Source of the DNA: Dolomitihabitans soli
GTDB taxonomy: Bacteria; Actinomycetota; Actinomycetes; Streptosporangiales; Streptosporangiaceae
Reading direction: 5' to 3'
Assembly: GCF_022213955.1 (NCBI RefSeq)
Contig: NZ_JAKNTW010000004.1
Coordinates: 248,001-312,000, forward strand
DNA length: 64,000 nucleotides
Part shown: piece after piece, positions 15,894 through 25,016 of the stretch
Layout of the letters: each line of letters begins with the position of its first letter
Position numbering within the stretch: position 1 is the stretch's first letter
Notes under the pieces: model-generated
The model's database searches: none
What the model saw: the letters and a program-made list of their open reading frames with translations, nothing else
What the model was told of the DNA's origin: nothing
Position numbers and translations under genes: made by a program

Positions 15894-17839
15894 CCGCCTC
15901 GGCCACGGAGACCGAGAAGGTCTCCGGATACACCTTGCTCGAGCCGATCGGGCAGGGCGGCATCGGCACGGTTTACCGGGCGCATCCCGAGCGCGATCCC
16001 GGCCGGATCGTGGCGGTCAAGGTGCTGTCCGTGGAGCAGACGCGCAGGCGGGGGCTGAAACGGTTCGCCCGCGAGTGCCTGCTGCCCGCCCGGCTCTCCG
16101 CCCACCAGAACGTGGTCGCGGTGCTCGCCGCCGGAGTGACCCGGTCCGGCCGGCCGTACATCGTCTCGGAGTTCTACGAGGGCGGCACGCTCGCCGACCG
16201 GCTCGGCCGCATCGGGCCGCTGCCCCTGCGGGAGGTGCTCGGCACCGGGATGGCCGTCGCCGGCGCGCTGGCGGCGGCCCACGAGGCCGGGATCGTGCAC
16301 GGAGACGTCAAGCCCGGCAACGTGCTGCTGTCCGCGAGCGGCGAGCCCGCCCTGGCGGACTTCTGCGTCGCGCGCCTGGCCGACCTGGGCGAGTCGCCCG
16401 CCGAGCCCGTCCGCAGCCCCGCGCACCTCGCCCCCGAGGTCCTCAACGGGCAACCGCACACGCCCGCCTCCGACGTCTACTCGCTGGGCTCGACCCTGTA
16501 CGAGCTGCTCGCCGGCCGGCCGGCGTTCCACGTCGACGGCCGCACGGCGATGGCTCAGTTCGTGCTGCGCGTGCTCACCGAGGACCCGCCGGGCATCGCC
16601 CGGCCCGACGTGCCGGCCCCGGTCCTGCACACGATCCGCCAGGCCATGGCGAAGGACCCGGCCGAGCGTCCGCCCACCGCGCTCGCCCTCGCGGAACTCC
16701 TGGCCGATCTGATCGTCGCGGGAACCCGGCCCGCTCCCCCGCCCAGCCCCGCCCAGGGCTCGCCGGACGGCGGGGGCCCCGACGACGGCATCCTGGTGTG
16801 GACCATCGAGCCGCCGCTTGATCCCGGCGAGCTGACCCGCGAAGCGCCCCGCTCGCCGGACCGGCTGGTCTGGCCGGTCGCCCCGGCCCTGCCCCGCCCC
16901 GAGTCCGGCACACCACCGCTTCCCGCCCCGGCATCACCGCCCGTCACCCCGAACCACCAGGCCACTCCCCCGCTCATCGCCCCGGCATCACCGCCCGCCA
17001 CCCCGAACCACCAGGCCACTCCCCAGGCTTCCCCTTTCACCACCCCGAACCACCAGACCGCTCCCCCGCTCGTCGCCCCGGCATCACCGCCCGTCGCCGC
17101 GAGCCGTCAGTCCGCGCCCCCGTTCACCGCCGGCAGGCCCCGGCCCCCGGGGATCGCGAGCACATCGGGCAAGGCGACCATGGCGGGGAGCACGGGCCCG
17201 GCCGAGGCGGCGAAGTCGTCGGCGAAGCCGGTCGTCGCGGCGGTGCTGGCGTTCGCCGTCGTCATCGGCATCGGCGGAGTGATCACGGCGATCGTGCGCG
17301 GCGGCCCCGTGAAGCTCACGCCTGCCGCCGGCGAGCCCGGCACCGAGGCCCCCGCTACCCCCGGCCCCACCGCACCGGACGCCGTCGTCTCCACGGAGCC
17401 ATCGGCTCCGCCCTCGGCCCGTCCTTCGAAGAAGCGCGTCGATCCCGCGACCCTCGCCGCCGCCCGTCCGCGCGCCCTGAAGCTCGTGACGGACAACGGC
17501 GCGACGGTGACCCTGTCGTGGCGGCTGGCCCGCAGGAGCGACTACCCCATGGTGCTCCAGCGCTCCCCCGGCGCCCCCGCGCTCACCACCATGGACGCCT
17601 CCACCAGCACCTTCACCGTCGGCGGCCTCGACCCGGCCACCGCGTACTGCTTCAAGGCGGGCGTGGTGGTGGCCCTCGGCCGGCCGTCCACCGTGGCCTG
17701 GTCCCCCGCCCTCTGCATTCGCGGCGGAACGGAGACCGGCGACACCGGCGACACCCCCGAGGACGTTCAGCCGCCCATCGTCCTGCCTCCGGCCTCGCCG
17801 CCGGCCACCGCTCCGGTGACCGTCTTCACCTCCCCCTGA
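15890..17839 (+). CDS. Membrane Ser/Thr protein kinase with extracellular FN3 domain
   Basis: A PknB-type kinase domain fills residues 12-265: G-Q-G-G-I-G loop (21-26), Lys44 in A-V-K, H-G-D-V-K-P-G-N (137-144), D-F-C (157-159) and A-P-E (181-183). Catalytic Asp139, Asn144 and Asp157 remain, but HRD reads HGD and DFG reads DFC, so it is a non-RD kinase with an unusual activation segment. A Pro-rich linker with repeated A-S-P-P-x-T-P-N-H-Q (about 340-410), one transmembrane helix (about 442-465) and a fibronectin type III domain (about 520-610) follow. The start is a TTG overlapping the previous stop. It may couple an external signal to ESX activity, which is inferred. Confidence 0.88.
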   Translation: MTASATETEKVSGYTLLEPIGQGGIGTVYRAHPERDPGRIVAVKVLSVEQTRRRGLKRFARECLLPARLSAHQNVVAVLAAGVTRSGRPYIVSEFYEGGTLADRLGRIGPLPLREVLGTGMAVAGALAAAHEAGIVHGDVKPGNVLLSASGEPALADFCVARLADLGESPAEPVRSPAHLAPEVLNGQPHTPASDVYSLGSTLYELLAGRPAFHVDGRTAMAQFVLRVLTEDPPGIARPDVPAPVLHTIRQAMAKDPAERPPTALALAELLADLIVAGTRPAPPPSPAQGSPDGGGPDDGILVWTIEPPLDPGELTREAPRSPDRLVWPVAPALPRPESGTPPLPAPASPPVTPNHQATPPLIAPASPPATPNHQATPQASPFTTPNHQTAPPLVAPASPPVAASRQSAPPFTAGRPRPPGIASTSGKATMAGSTGPAEAAKSSAKPVVAAVLAFAVVIGIGGVITAIVRGGPVKLTPAAGEPGTEAPATPGPTAPDAVVSTEPSAPPSARPSKKRVDPATLAAARPRALKLVTDNGATVTLSWRLARRSDYPMVLQRSPGAPALTTMDASTSTFTVGGLDPATAYCFKAGVVVALGRPSTVAWSPALCIRGGTETGDTGDTPEDVQPPIVLPPASPPATAPVTVFTSP

Positions 17840-17849
17840 GTCGGCGGGC

Positions 17850-20048
17850 TCAGCGGGAGAGTGAGCCGGGGCCGAGACGGCGGCGGATCCGGCGCGGCAG
17901 GGTGACCTCGCGTCTGACCATGAGGTCCACGGCCGCGCTGTGCTCCCAGGCGGTGTCGGCGGCGGCCCAGTCCGGGTGGCCGCCGCCGTCCGCGAACCAG
18001 GTCAGGTTCACCAGCCCGGCCAGCGGCCGGAGATGCGCGCCCGCGGCGGGATCCCGCAACGCCGACGCGCCGATGGCCGCGACCTCCTCGGCCGTGAGCG
18101 ACGAGGAGGCCGGGACGCCCACCGCGCGCAGCCGGCCGGTGGTCTGCCGCCACGCCCCTTCGATCCGCGCCTCCGGCGTACCGGCTCGCCGTCGTCGCCA
18201 CCGCCTCCACACCGGCACGACCAGGACGGCGAGCAGGTAGACGGCGACGAGCCCGCCCCCGGAGGCGCCGGCGATCAGCGGCCACGGCGGCTCGGCGTCC
18301 CGTTCCCGCGGGTCACCGCGCGGGGTGGGCTTCTTGGACGGCGAAGGACGGGGCGTCGGCTCGGATTCGGCGCTCTCGGAGCCGATCTGCCGTTCGATCT
18401 GCTGACGCCGCTCGCTGATCCCCTCGGCGGTCTCCCCGTCGCCCGCCGAGTCGCCGCGCGGGGGCGTCGGGTAGAACGGCACCCACCCCAGCCCGGTGAA
18501 CTCGACCTCCGCCCAGGCCAGCACGTCACCCGAGAGCACCCGCCGCTCGCCGTCCGCGACCGTTCCCGGCTGGAATCCGACGACGACCCTGCTGGGCAGC
18601 CCGAGGGTCCGCGCGAGCACCGCGAACGCGGCGGCGAACTGCTCGGTGGTCCCGCGCCGCTCCTGCCGCAGGAAGAAGTCGAGGTTGCCGTAACTGTGGC
18701 CGGGGGGCGAGTTCACGTCGTAGACCGCCCGGCGCCGCAGATACTCCGCGAGCAGTACGGCCTGCCGCATCGGACGGCGGGCCCCCTTCGTGGCGTCCTG
18801 AGCGAGCCTCCTGAACTTCGCCACCTGCGGCGCGGTGCGCCCGCCCGGCGCGGCGGGCAGTTCGAGCGCCGTCGGGTTCCGCGTCGGGACGGCGTCGCGC
18901 AACTCCGCCGTGGAGAACTCCCGCACGGCCGAGGTCACGGTGTACGTCATCCCCTCCCGCACCGGCGTCGGGCTGGTCAGCACGCCGGTCACCGGGTCGA
19001 CCGTCACAGCGGCGCCGCTCACCGACCGGGGCCGGTCCGCGGCGGGCAGCCAGACCCCCGGCAGGCCCGCCATCGTCACCCGTTGTTCCACCTCCTCGCG
19101 GTCGCCCTCGCTCGCGGACGGCGGCACCCGCCCCTGCGAGGGCAGGAACCCGCCGGTGGACGACCACGCGGCCCCGTCGAACCGGTCGAGCACGGCCAGC
19201 CGCCAGTTGGCGTCGGTGCCGGACCGCGCCGTGAACATCGGCCGCTGCGGGTTCTGCAGCCACGAGGAGACGTAGTCGAGCGGGCTGACCCCCTGGAGCG
19301 GCCGCGCCGGTGGCGGCGTCACGTGCCTGCGCACGTCGTACGGCTCGGCCGCGACCGGGATCATCGCACCCGCGACGCCCGCCGCCGGTCCGAGCACGAG
19401 CAACGCGACCACGCCGGCGACGGCCGTCCGCGCCGACCCCGCGGCGCGCACCAGCGCGAGGAGCAGAGCCCCCACGACGAGGGCCGACGCCCACGGGAAC
19501 CCGGAGCCCACCCCCGCGACACCCAGCACCGACGCCACCAGGAACACCAGGGCGGCGGGCACGACCGGCAACACCCTGGTCCCGGTGCGCAGCACCGTCT
19601 CCGCGCCGGCCAGCGCGGCCAGCCAGACCAGGGCGTGCACCAGGACGATCGTCCCGGGGGCGGGGGCGGCGGGCAGGATCGTGGTGAGGAGCGCCTTCCA
19701 GGCGTCGCGCACGCCGAGGACGGCGCCGCTCAGGGTCCCGGGGCCGGGCAGGAACCCGGCCGTGGCCTGGGCGCGGAACAGCGTCGCGGAGACGACGAGC
19801 GTCCAGCTCAGCAGGCTGACGACGAGCGAGCACCAGAGCGGCAGCCTGCCGTACAGCACGGCCGACACCGCGGCCGGCACCGCCGCCGCGACCGCCACGA
19901 CGGGAACCAGGTCGCCGAGCAGGAAGACCCCGTCGAACGCTAGCCCCGCGACGCCCGCGAGGGCCACCACCACGAGAACGGCGAGAACCCGCCGCACGCC
20001 CGGACCGGCGCCTCCCGTACCCCCGGCACCAGTGGTCACCTCGGCCAC
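17850..20048 (-). CDS. TgpA-like membrane protein with a degenerate transglutaminase domain
   Basis: The 732-residue product has about six N-terminal membrane helices (residues 20-235), an extracytoplasmic transglutaminase-like domain (about 400-535), a Ser/Thr/Pro linker, a further helix (about 590-615) and a cytosolic tail, the layout of TgpA/DUF3488 proteins. The normal G-x-C-x-x-F reads G-T-T-E-Q-F (Thr468 for Cys), the His of H-A-W is Leu510, and the Asp of D-P-T is Tyr526. All three catalytic residues are therefore replaced, and the domain is more likely a binding module. It overlaps the DUF58 gene by 13 bp in an operon. Confidence 0.85.
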   Translation of the reverse strand: MAEVTTGAGGTGGAGPGVRRVLAVLVVVALAGVAGLAFDGVFLLGDLVPVVAVAAAVPAAVSAVLYGRLPLWCSLVVSLLSWTLVVSATLFRAQATAGFLPGPGTLSGAVLGVRDAWKALLTTILPAAPAPGTIVLVHALVWLAALAGAETVLRTGTRVLPVVPAALVFLVASVLGVAGVGSGFPWASALVVGALLLALVRAAGSARTAVAGVVALLVLGPAAGVAGAMIPVAAEPYDVRRHVTPPPARPLQGVSPLDYVSSWLQNPQRPMFTARSGTDANWRLAVLDRFDGAAWSSTGGFLPSQGRVPPSASEGDREEVEQRVTMAGLPGVWLPAADRPRSVSGAAVTVDPVTGVLTSPTPVREGMTYTVTSAVREFSTAELRDAVPTRNPTALELPAAPGGRTAPQVAKFRRLAQDATKGARRPMRQAVLLAEYLRRRAVYDVNSPPGHSYGNLDFFLRQERRGTTEQFAAAFAVLARTLGLPSRVVVGFQPGTVADGERRVLSGDVLAWAEVEFTGLGWVPFYPTPPRGDSAGDGETAEGISERRQQIERQIGSESAESEPTPRPSPSKKPTPRGDPRERDAEPPWPLIAGASGGGLVAVYLLAVLVVPVWRRWRRRRAGTPEARIEGAWRQTTGRLRAVGVPASSSLTAEEVAAIGASALRDPAAGAHLRPLAGLVNLTWFADGGGHPDWAAADTAWEHSAAVDLMVRREVTLPRRIRRRLGPGSLSR

Positions 20049-21193
20049 CCCGCTCGCAGGTCGTCCAGATCGGCGATCTCGACGACGGAGACGTCGGCGA
20101 TGGCCAGGCGGGGACCGTCCTCGGCGGCCTGGACCCAGACGCAGACCACCCGGTCGAAGCGGCGGCGCAGCGAGGCGGCCTGGGCGAGCGCGTCCCGGGC
20201 CCCGCTGACCAGGACGAGGGACCCGCCGGCCGGGGCTCGCCGTACGATGTCCAGCGGTGGCCTGGCGTCCGGTTCCCGTTCCACCAGGGCCAGCCGGTCG
20301 AGCACCTCCTCCGCCTCGGCGGGGGAGCCCTTCGTCGTCAGCAGTGTCCCCGCGCCGGTCAGCAGATGGACCGGGTAGTGCCGGCGGGCGGCCGAACAGG
20401 CGGCGGAGGCCGCGGCGTCGACGGCGAGTTCGAAGTCGTCGTCGCCCTCGTAGGCTCCCGGGCGGGTGTCGAAGGCCACGGTGGTGTGCGGCAGGCTGAT
20501 GTCGACGAGCTGCTTGACCATCAGCACCCCGGTGCGCGCGCTCGACCGCCAGTGGACGTGCCGCATGTCATCGCCGATCACGTATTCGCGCAGCGTGTGG
20601 AACGCGACCGTGCCGCTCGGCGCCGCCCCGGTGGACACGCCCTCCAGGTGGCGGCTGCGGCCCGCGGAGAGCAGGTCGAGCGGGACGGTGCGCGGCCGTA
20701 CCAGGAGCGTGTCGGCGCCGCCGTACTGTGTGGTGCGCCTGGCCAGGCCGAACGGGTCGCCCCTGCTCAGACGGAGCGGGCCCACGGCGATCTCGCCGCG
20801 CCGCCGGGTCGGCAGCCGGTACGACACGGTCCGGGTGGCGCCCCTGGGGAGCCGGGGGACCTCGACCGCCAGCGGCGTGCCCAGGCAGGCGTCCTCGGCC
20901 CGCAGCCCGCCGCGCGCCATCCGGCCCAGGTTCCGCACGTTCAGCATGGCGATGGCCGCCTCTCCCCTGGTCACCTTGACCGGAGTGATCTCCCTTCGTA
21001 CGGCCAGCCGCGGGCGGCCCAGCGTCCACAGCAGGCTCGCCGCGACGGCGGCGGCGGCACCGGCGGCCAGCACGGCGGCGAACCGGAAGCCGAGCGGGCC
21101 CCCCGCGCCGTAGAGCAGCGCGGCGGCGGCGAGGGTCCCCCAACCGGTCTTGGTGATCATTCGCATCCCTGAGGCGGCCTGACGATCACTCAC
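20036..21193 (-). CDS. DUF58 domain protein
   Basis: The 385-residue product has two N-terminal hydrophobic helices (about 18-58) and the DUF58 signature F-H-T-L-R-E-Y-V-I-G-D-D with M-R-H-V-H-W-R-S-S-A-R-T-G (about 200-224), followed by a VWA-like C-terminal half. DUF58 proteins are usually encoded with a MoxR AAA+ ATPase and a transglutaminase-like membrane protein; here the latter is present but no MoxR gene lies in the cluster. The GTG at 21193 overlaps the end of the upstream gene; Met10 (21166) is an alternative start. The precise function of the family is not established. Confidence 0.87.
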   Translation of the reverse strand: MSDRQAASGMRMITKTGWGTLAAAALLYGAGGPLGFRFAAVLAAGAAAAVAASLLWTLGRPRLAVRREITPVKVTRGEAAIAMLNVRNLGRMARGGLRAEDACLGTPLAVEVPRLPRGATRTVSYRLPTRRRGEIAVGPLRLSRGDPFGLARRTTQYGGADTLLVRPRTVPLDLLSAGRSRHLEGVSTGAAPSGTVAFHTLREYVIGDDMRHVHWRSSARTGVLMVKQLVDISLPHTTVAFDTRPGAYEGDDDFELAVDAAASAACSAARRHYPVHLLTGAGTLLTTKGSPAEAEEVLDRLALVEREPDARPPLDIVRRAPAGGSLVLVSGARDALAQAASLRRRFDRVVCVWVQAAEDGPRLAIADVSVVEIADLDDLRAGWPR

Positions 21194-23369
21194 ACTCCCA
21201 CAGCGGAGCGGCGGGGAAGCCCCCCTTCGGAGTGGCCATGAGCACGTCGTTGAGATAGCCGTTGCCGTTGCCGGACTCGACCTTGTTCCAGACGTCGCTG
21301 CTCTGGTTGGTGTCCGTGTCGGTGTAGTGCGCGCCCTTCACCTGGCAGAGCACCGTCAGGGTGATGTACTGGCCCTTGAGGATCGTTCCGGCCTCGCCGT
21401 CGGCCGACGGGCCGGGCCTGATCAAGGTGTTCCGATCGTCGTTGTTGGCGTTCTGGAACTGGGCGGGCGGCGGCTGGAGGTTGGCCCTGGCCTCGGCCTG
21501 TTCCTGGCTCTCCCCGGCGTTGTTCCTCGCCTTGATGGTCCAGGTGTACTCCTGGCCGTTCTTCAACCCGGTGACCTCGGCGTTCGTCCCCTCAGGGTTC
21601 GCCGGGTGGTCGCCGGGGCCGGAGAGGACGTAGGTGGCACCGTCCTTGGCGTTCTCGGGGGCCGACCAGGTCAGGTCGGCGCCGTGGTTCTTGGCCTTGG
21701 CCTCGAAGCCGGACGGCTTGCCGGGCGCGACGCACGGCCGTACCGGGATGCTCGGCTCGGAGACCGCCTCGCCGCCGTCGTACTCGGCGGCCACCCGGAA
21801 GGAGTACTCCTGGGCGCAGTCGCCACCGGTGACCTTGAACTGGAAGGGACCGTCGGGGCTCACCTTCGACGGGCTGACGTCGCCCGACGCGCCCTTCAGC
21901 GTGTAGCCGGTCGGGGTGCCGGTCCCCGACGGGCTGAACGTCACCTCGATCCAGCCGGGACCGGAGTGCGCCGTGACCGTGCTCGGCGCGCTGGGCGGCG
22001 TGGGCGTCGGGGTGGGTGTCGGCGTGGGCCGCGGCGACGACGTGCGCGTCCCGGTCGGAGTCGGGCTCGGGGAGGCGGTCACGGTGGGCGTGGGCGTCAC
22101 GGTGACGGTCGCCGTGGGGCCCGGCGTGTTCCCGGCCTTCCCGGTGGGCCTCGGGGGCGTCACCGGCTGCCTGCTGGGCACGCTGGTCGGGATGGGGATC
22201 GGGGTGATCGTGGCGGTGTTGGGGCCGGGCGTCGGCCTGCCGTACTTGCCGACCCGGTGGGTGCTGCCGTCCTGCTGCACCACCAGGGCCGTCTCGCTGC
22301 CCTGGTCGTTCACCCAGAGCAGGCCGTCCTTGACGAAGACCTCCAGGTCGCCGGCCTTGCCGGTGACGGACACCTCGGGGTCGAACCGCCCGGCGGCGGC
22401 GTCGTAGACGATGAGCGTGCCGCTGCCCTCGTCGGGGATGTAGACCCGGCGGCCGAGGGCCTGGGGCGCGCCGAGCTTGCCGCCCCTGACGGACACGGTG
22501 TCGAGCGAGCCGCCGGCGGTGTCGACGAGGACCAGGGCGCCCTGCCGGGGAGCCAGGATCGGCACGATCGGGCCCTCGGTGTGCGCGGGCGCGAGCACGC
22601 CGCCGCGCCCGGCCTCGGTCACGGTGGAGGGCAGACTCACCTTCAGCCGGGTGGCGGTCGGGCCGATCACCATCGCGGTCGCGGACGCGGAGTTGGTGAC
22701 CACCGGCACGCCCTGCGCCATGGTGAGGGACAGCGGGTCACCCGGCTCGCCCGCATCGACGGCCGTCCCCTGCTGCGCGCCCTTGACCTGCGCGACCTTC
22801 CCCTCGGCGGGGACCGGCACCCAGAGCGTGCCGTGCTTGTCGAGCCCCGCCTGGCCGAGGGGCGGCTTGAGGGCGACCGGGCTGCCGAGCGTGTTGAGGT
22901 TCAGCGGGTCGATCTGCTGGACGGTCCCCTTGCGCGGGTCCACGGCGTACGTCTTGCCGCCGCCGGCCACCAGTTGCATGCCCGAGGCCCCGAGGTTGCC
23001 CGTCTGGGCGACGTTGAGCTGGGTCGGGTCGATCCGGCTGACCGCCCCGGTCTCCTCGTCCACGACCAGCACGCTGGAACCGTCCTCGACAACCTTCAGC
23101 TTGCCTGCCTTGGCCGAGGCGAGCTTGACCCGGGCGTCCACCTGCCCGGACAGGCCGTTGGCGTGCGAGACCTCGCCGTTGATCGCGCTGGCCAGCCAGG
23201 CCCCGATGTTGGCCAGCTCCGGCCGCGCGCTGGACACGCCCACTCCGAACAGCAGGACCGAGCCGGTCAGCAGGGTCACCAACCCGATCGCGATCACCAC
23301 GGTCAGCCGGTTGCCCGTGAGCTTCCCGACCACGGCCTTCCCCCGAAGACCTCGCCAGCGTACGGCCAC
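21186..23369 (-). CDS. Surface beta-propeller/fibronectin type III protein
   Basis: The 727-residue product has an N-terminal membrane anchor (about 22-45), a series of short beta-repeat units (for example V-V-D-E-E-T-G-A-V-S-R-I-D-P) typical of a propeller (about 85-375), a low-complexity T-P-T-P/V-T-V-T-P linker (about 385-465) and two FN3 domains (about 467-555 and 556-645). A Cys-containing end with an SH3-like look (I-T-L-T-V-L-C-Q-V) follows. It should stand outside the membrane. GTG 23369 follows AAGGTGAG. It is the first gene of the operon with DUF58 and the transglutaminase-like protein, so the three probably work together at the envelope. Confidence 0.78.
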   Translation of the reverse strand: MAVRWRGLRGKAVVGKLTGNRLTVVIAIGLVTLLTGSVLLFGVGVSSARPELANIGAWLASAINGEVSHANGLSGQVDARVKLASAKAGKLKVVEDGSSVLVVDEETGAVSRIDPTQLNVAQTGNLGASGMQLVAGGGKTYAVDPRKGTVQQIDPLNLNTLGSPVALKPPLGQAGLDKHGTLWVPVPAEGKVAQVKGAQQGTAVDAGEPGDPLSLTMAQGVPVVTNSASATAMVIGPTATRLKVSLPSTVTEAGRGGVLAPAHTEGPIVPILAPRQGALVLVDTAGGSLDTVSVRGGKLGAPQALGRRVYIPDEGSGTLIVYDAAAGRFDPEVSVTGKAGDLEVFVKDGLLWVNDQGSETALVVQQDGSTHRVGKYGRPTPGPNTATITPIPIPTSVPSRQPVTPPRPTGKAGNTPGPTATVTVTPTPTVTASPSPTPTGTRTSSPRPTPTPTPTPTPPSAPSTVTAHSGPGWIEVTFSPSGTGTPTGYTLKGASGDVSPSKVSPDGPFQFKVTGGDCAQEYSFRVAAEYDGGEAVSEPSIPVRPCVAPGKPSGFEAKAKNHGADLTWSAPENAKDGATYVLSGPGDHPANPEGTNAEVTGLKNGQEYTWTIKARNNAGESQEQAEARANLQPPPAQFQNANNDDRNTLIRPGPSADGEAGTILKGQYITLTVLCQVKGAHYTDTDTNQSSDVWNKVESGNGNGYLNDVLMATPKGGFPAAPLWECE

Positions 23370-23544
23370 GCGTCACTCACCTTGCAGCGTCAGAGCCTTC
23401 CCCACGGCGTATTCGCCGCTCGCGCGAATCACCCTATCCAGCACCTTTTCGCCCCAACGCTGACTTCATCAAAGGTGGAAACGTCAAGAACTCCGAGATC
23501 CGCGCCGAAGCGTCGACCGGCAGGGTCCCTTCGGGCAGGCTTCG

Positions 23545-24150
23545 TCAGTCCGCCTTCGACCGTCGGGCGTAGGCCCGGGCGGCGCGGGCGCGGTCGCCGC
23601 AGCGGGTGGAGCACCAGTGGCGGCGGCCGTGGCGCAGCAGGTAGCGGTTGCAGGGGGTGGAGTCGCAGGCGGTGAGACGTTCGGCGTCGGGGCCGGTGAG
23701 CAGGTCGGCGGCGTCGGCGGCGAGGACCGCGAGGGCGTGGTCGAGGAACTGGTCGGTGGGGCAGGAGGCCTCGCGGTACAGGCCGCGAGTGGGGTCCCAG
23801 TGCAGCAGGGAGGCGGCGGGGGCGAGGGTGAGCGCGGCGTTGACGGCGGCGAGGGCCCCAGGCGACGCGGGGTGCCCGCCGACCTGGCAGGCGAGCAGTG
23901 CTCTGATCTGTTCGCGTAGCGACCGGAGCCGTGCGGCGCACATCTCCTGCACGGCGAGAGCGTCGCCGGGGAAGAGGCCGCGTCCGACCAGCCACTGGTT
24001 GGCGGTGGCCGGGGTGCCGAGCAGGTCGATGAACTGCCCGCCGGGCTGAGCGATGGCGCTGTTGACGAAGTCGAGGGCGAGGTACTGCTCCGCCCCCGGC
24101 GCGGGCGGCAACGCGGACTCGGCGGTCGGGGTTTCCCTCATGGCTCTCAT
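23545..24150 (-). CDS. CGNR zinc-finger (ABATE-type) transcription regulator
   Basis: The roughly 201-residue product begins with an ABATE domain (Y-L-A-L-D-F-V-N-S near residue 22) and ends with the CGNR zinc finger: C-D-S-T-P-C-N-R-Y, then W-C-S-T-R-C-G-D-R-A-R. The signature C-G-N-R reads C-G-D-R. Such proteins are probable stress-related transcription regulators. ATG codons at 24150 and 24141 are both possible; no clear ribosome site is seen. It is divergent from a metallo-hydrolase gene, and three copies of a 9-bp operator separate them, which suggests autoregulation and control of the neighbour. Confidence 0.8.
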   Translation of the reverse strand: MRAMRETPTAESALPPAPGAEQYLALDFVNSAIAQPGGQFIDLLGTPATANQWLVGRGLFPGDALAVQEMCAARLRSLREQIRALLACQVGGHPASPGALAAVNAALTLAPAASLLHWDPTRGLYREASCPTDQFLDHALAVLAADAADLLTGPDAERLTACDSTPCNRYLLRHGRRHWCSTRCGDRARAARAYARRSKAD

Positions 24151-24166
24151 GGTACGACTTGCGTTC

Positions 24167-24220
24167 ATCCGTGAGGAACAACTACTGTCACTCACGGATA
24201 GACAAGCCTTCATCCGTGAG
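24167..24220. promoter_or_regulatory. Triple 9-bp operator between CGNR regulator and hydrolase genes
   Basis: ATCCGTGAG occurs at 24167-24175, its reverse complement CTCACGGAT at 24191-24199, and ATCCGTGAG again at 24212-24220. Centre spacing is 24 and 21 bp, close to two helical turns, as for adjacent dimers on one DNA face. The first and third copies extend to TTCATCCGTGAGGAA (15 bases, identical). The array fills the 80-bp divergent gap. The bound protein is probably the CGNR product, by position only. Confidence 0.7.
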
Positions 24221-24229
24221 GAATTCGTC

Positions 24230-25009
24230 ATGACTTCTGCCGATGAGCAGTTCCCCGTCCGCGTATTAGGCGGCCCGACCGCCCTCTTCGAATACGGCGG
24301 TCTGAGGTTCCTGACCGACCCGACCTTCGACGCTCCCGGCGACTACCAGGTGCCGGGCGGCCTCCTGACCAAGACGGAGCCCTCCTCCGCCGCACCGGCC
24401 GGCCTCGGCCGCATAGACGTGGTCCTGCTCTCCCACGACGAGCACCCCGACAACCTCGACAACTCCGGCCGGGCCCTGCTCGCCGACGTCCCGCTCACCC
24501 TCACCACCCCCGGGGGCGGGCAGCGCCTTGGGAGCGGGGCCAAGGGACTGGCCGACTGGGAGCCGATCGAGCTGGACCGCCCCGGCGGCGGCACGATCAC
24601 CGTGACGGGCGTGCCCGCCATCCACGGGCCCGGCGCACGCGAGGAGGTCGAACCGATCACCGGCCAGGTCGTCGGATTCGTCCTGACCGGGGAGGACCTG
24701 CCCACGGTCTACGTCAGCGGGGACAACGCCTCGCTCGATCTGGTCAAGCAGATCGCCGAGCGCTTCGGCCCGGTGGACACCGCCATCCTCTTCGCCGGGG
24801 CTCCCCGCGTCCCCGTCATCTTCGACGGCGCGCCCATCGTCCTCGACAGCGCCCAGGCCGCCGAGGCCGTCACGATCCTCGACGCCCGCCGGGTGGTTCC
24901 CGTCCACTACGACAGCTGGTCCCACTTCACCGAGGGCCGTGCCGAACTGGTAGCCGCTTTCACCGACGCCGGGCTGATCGACCGCTTGGACCTGGGCCGG
25001 CTGGGCTGA
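24230..25009 (+). CDS. Metallo-beta-lactamase-fold hydrolase (UlaG-like)
   Basis: The 259-residue product matches the UlaG/L-ascorbate-6-phosphate lactonase-like branch of the metallo-beta-lactamase fold: G-G-P-T-A-L-F-E-Y-G-G-L-R-F-L-T-D-P at the start, L-L-S-H-D-E-H-P-D-N-L in place of the usual S-H-x-H-x-D-H, Y-V-S-G-D-N (about 163-168) and V-P-V-H-Y-D-S-W near the end. The last His of the metal motif is Asn, as in several members of this branch. The substrate is unknown. ATG 24230 follows GAGGAA, which is itself part of the third operator copy, so regulator binding would also cover the ribosome site DNA. Confidence 0.82.
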   Translation: MTSADEQFPVRVLGGPTALFEYGGLRFLTDPTFDAPGDYQVPGGLLTKTEPSSAAPAGLGRIDVVLLSHDEHPDNLDNSGRALLADVPLTLTTPGGGQRLGSGAKGLADWEPIELDRPGGGTITVTGVPAIHGPGAREEVEPITGQVVGFVLTGEDLPTVYVSGDNASLDLVKQIAERFGPVDTAILFAGAPRVPVIFDGAPIVLDSAQAAEAVTILDARRVVPVHYDSWSHFTEGRAELVAAFTDAGLIDRLDLGRLG

Positions 25010-25016
25010 ACGGGCG

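Noticed and set aside
21990-22160. GT-rich tandem repeat near 22 kb
   Set aside because: It encodes the Thr-Pro linker of the propeller/FN3 protein.
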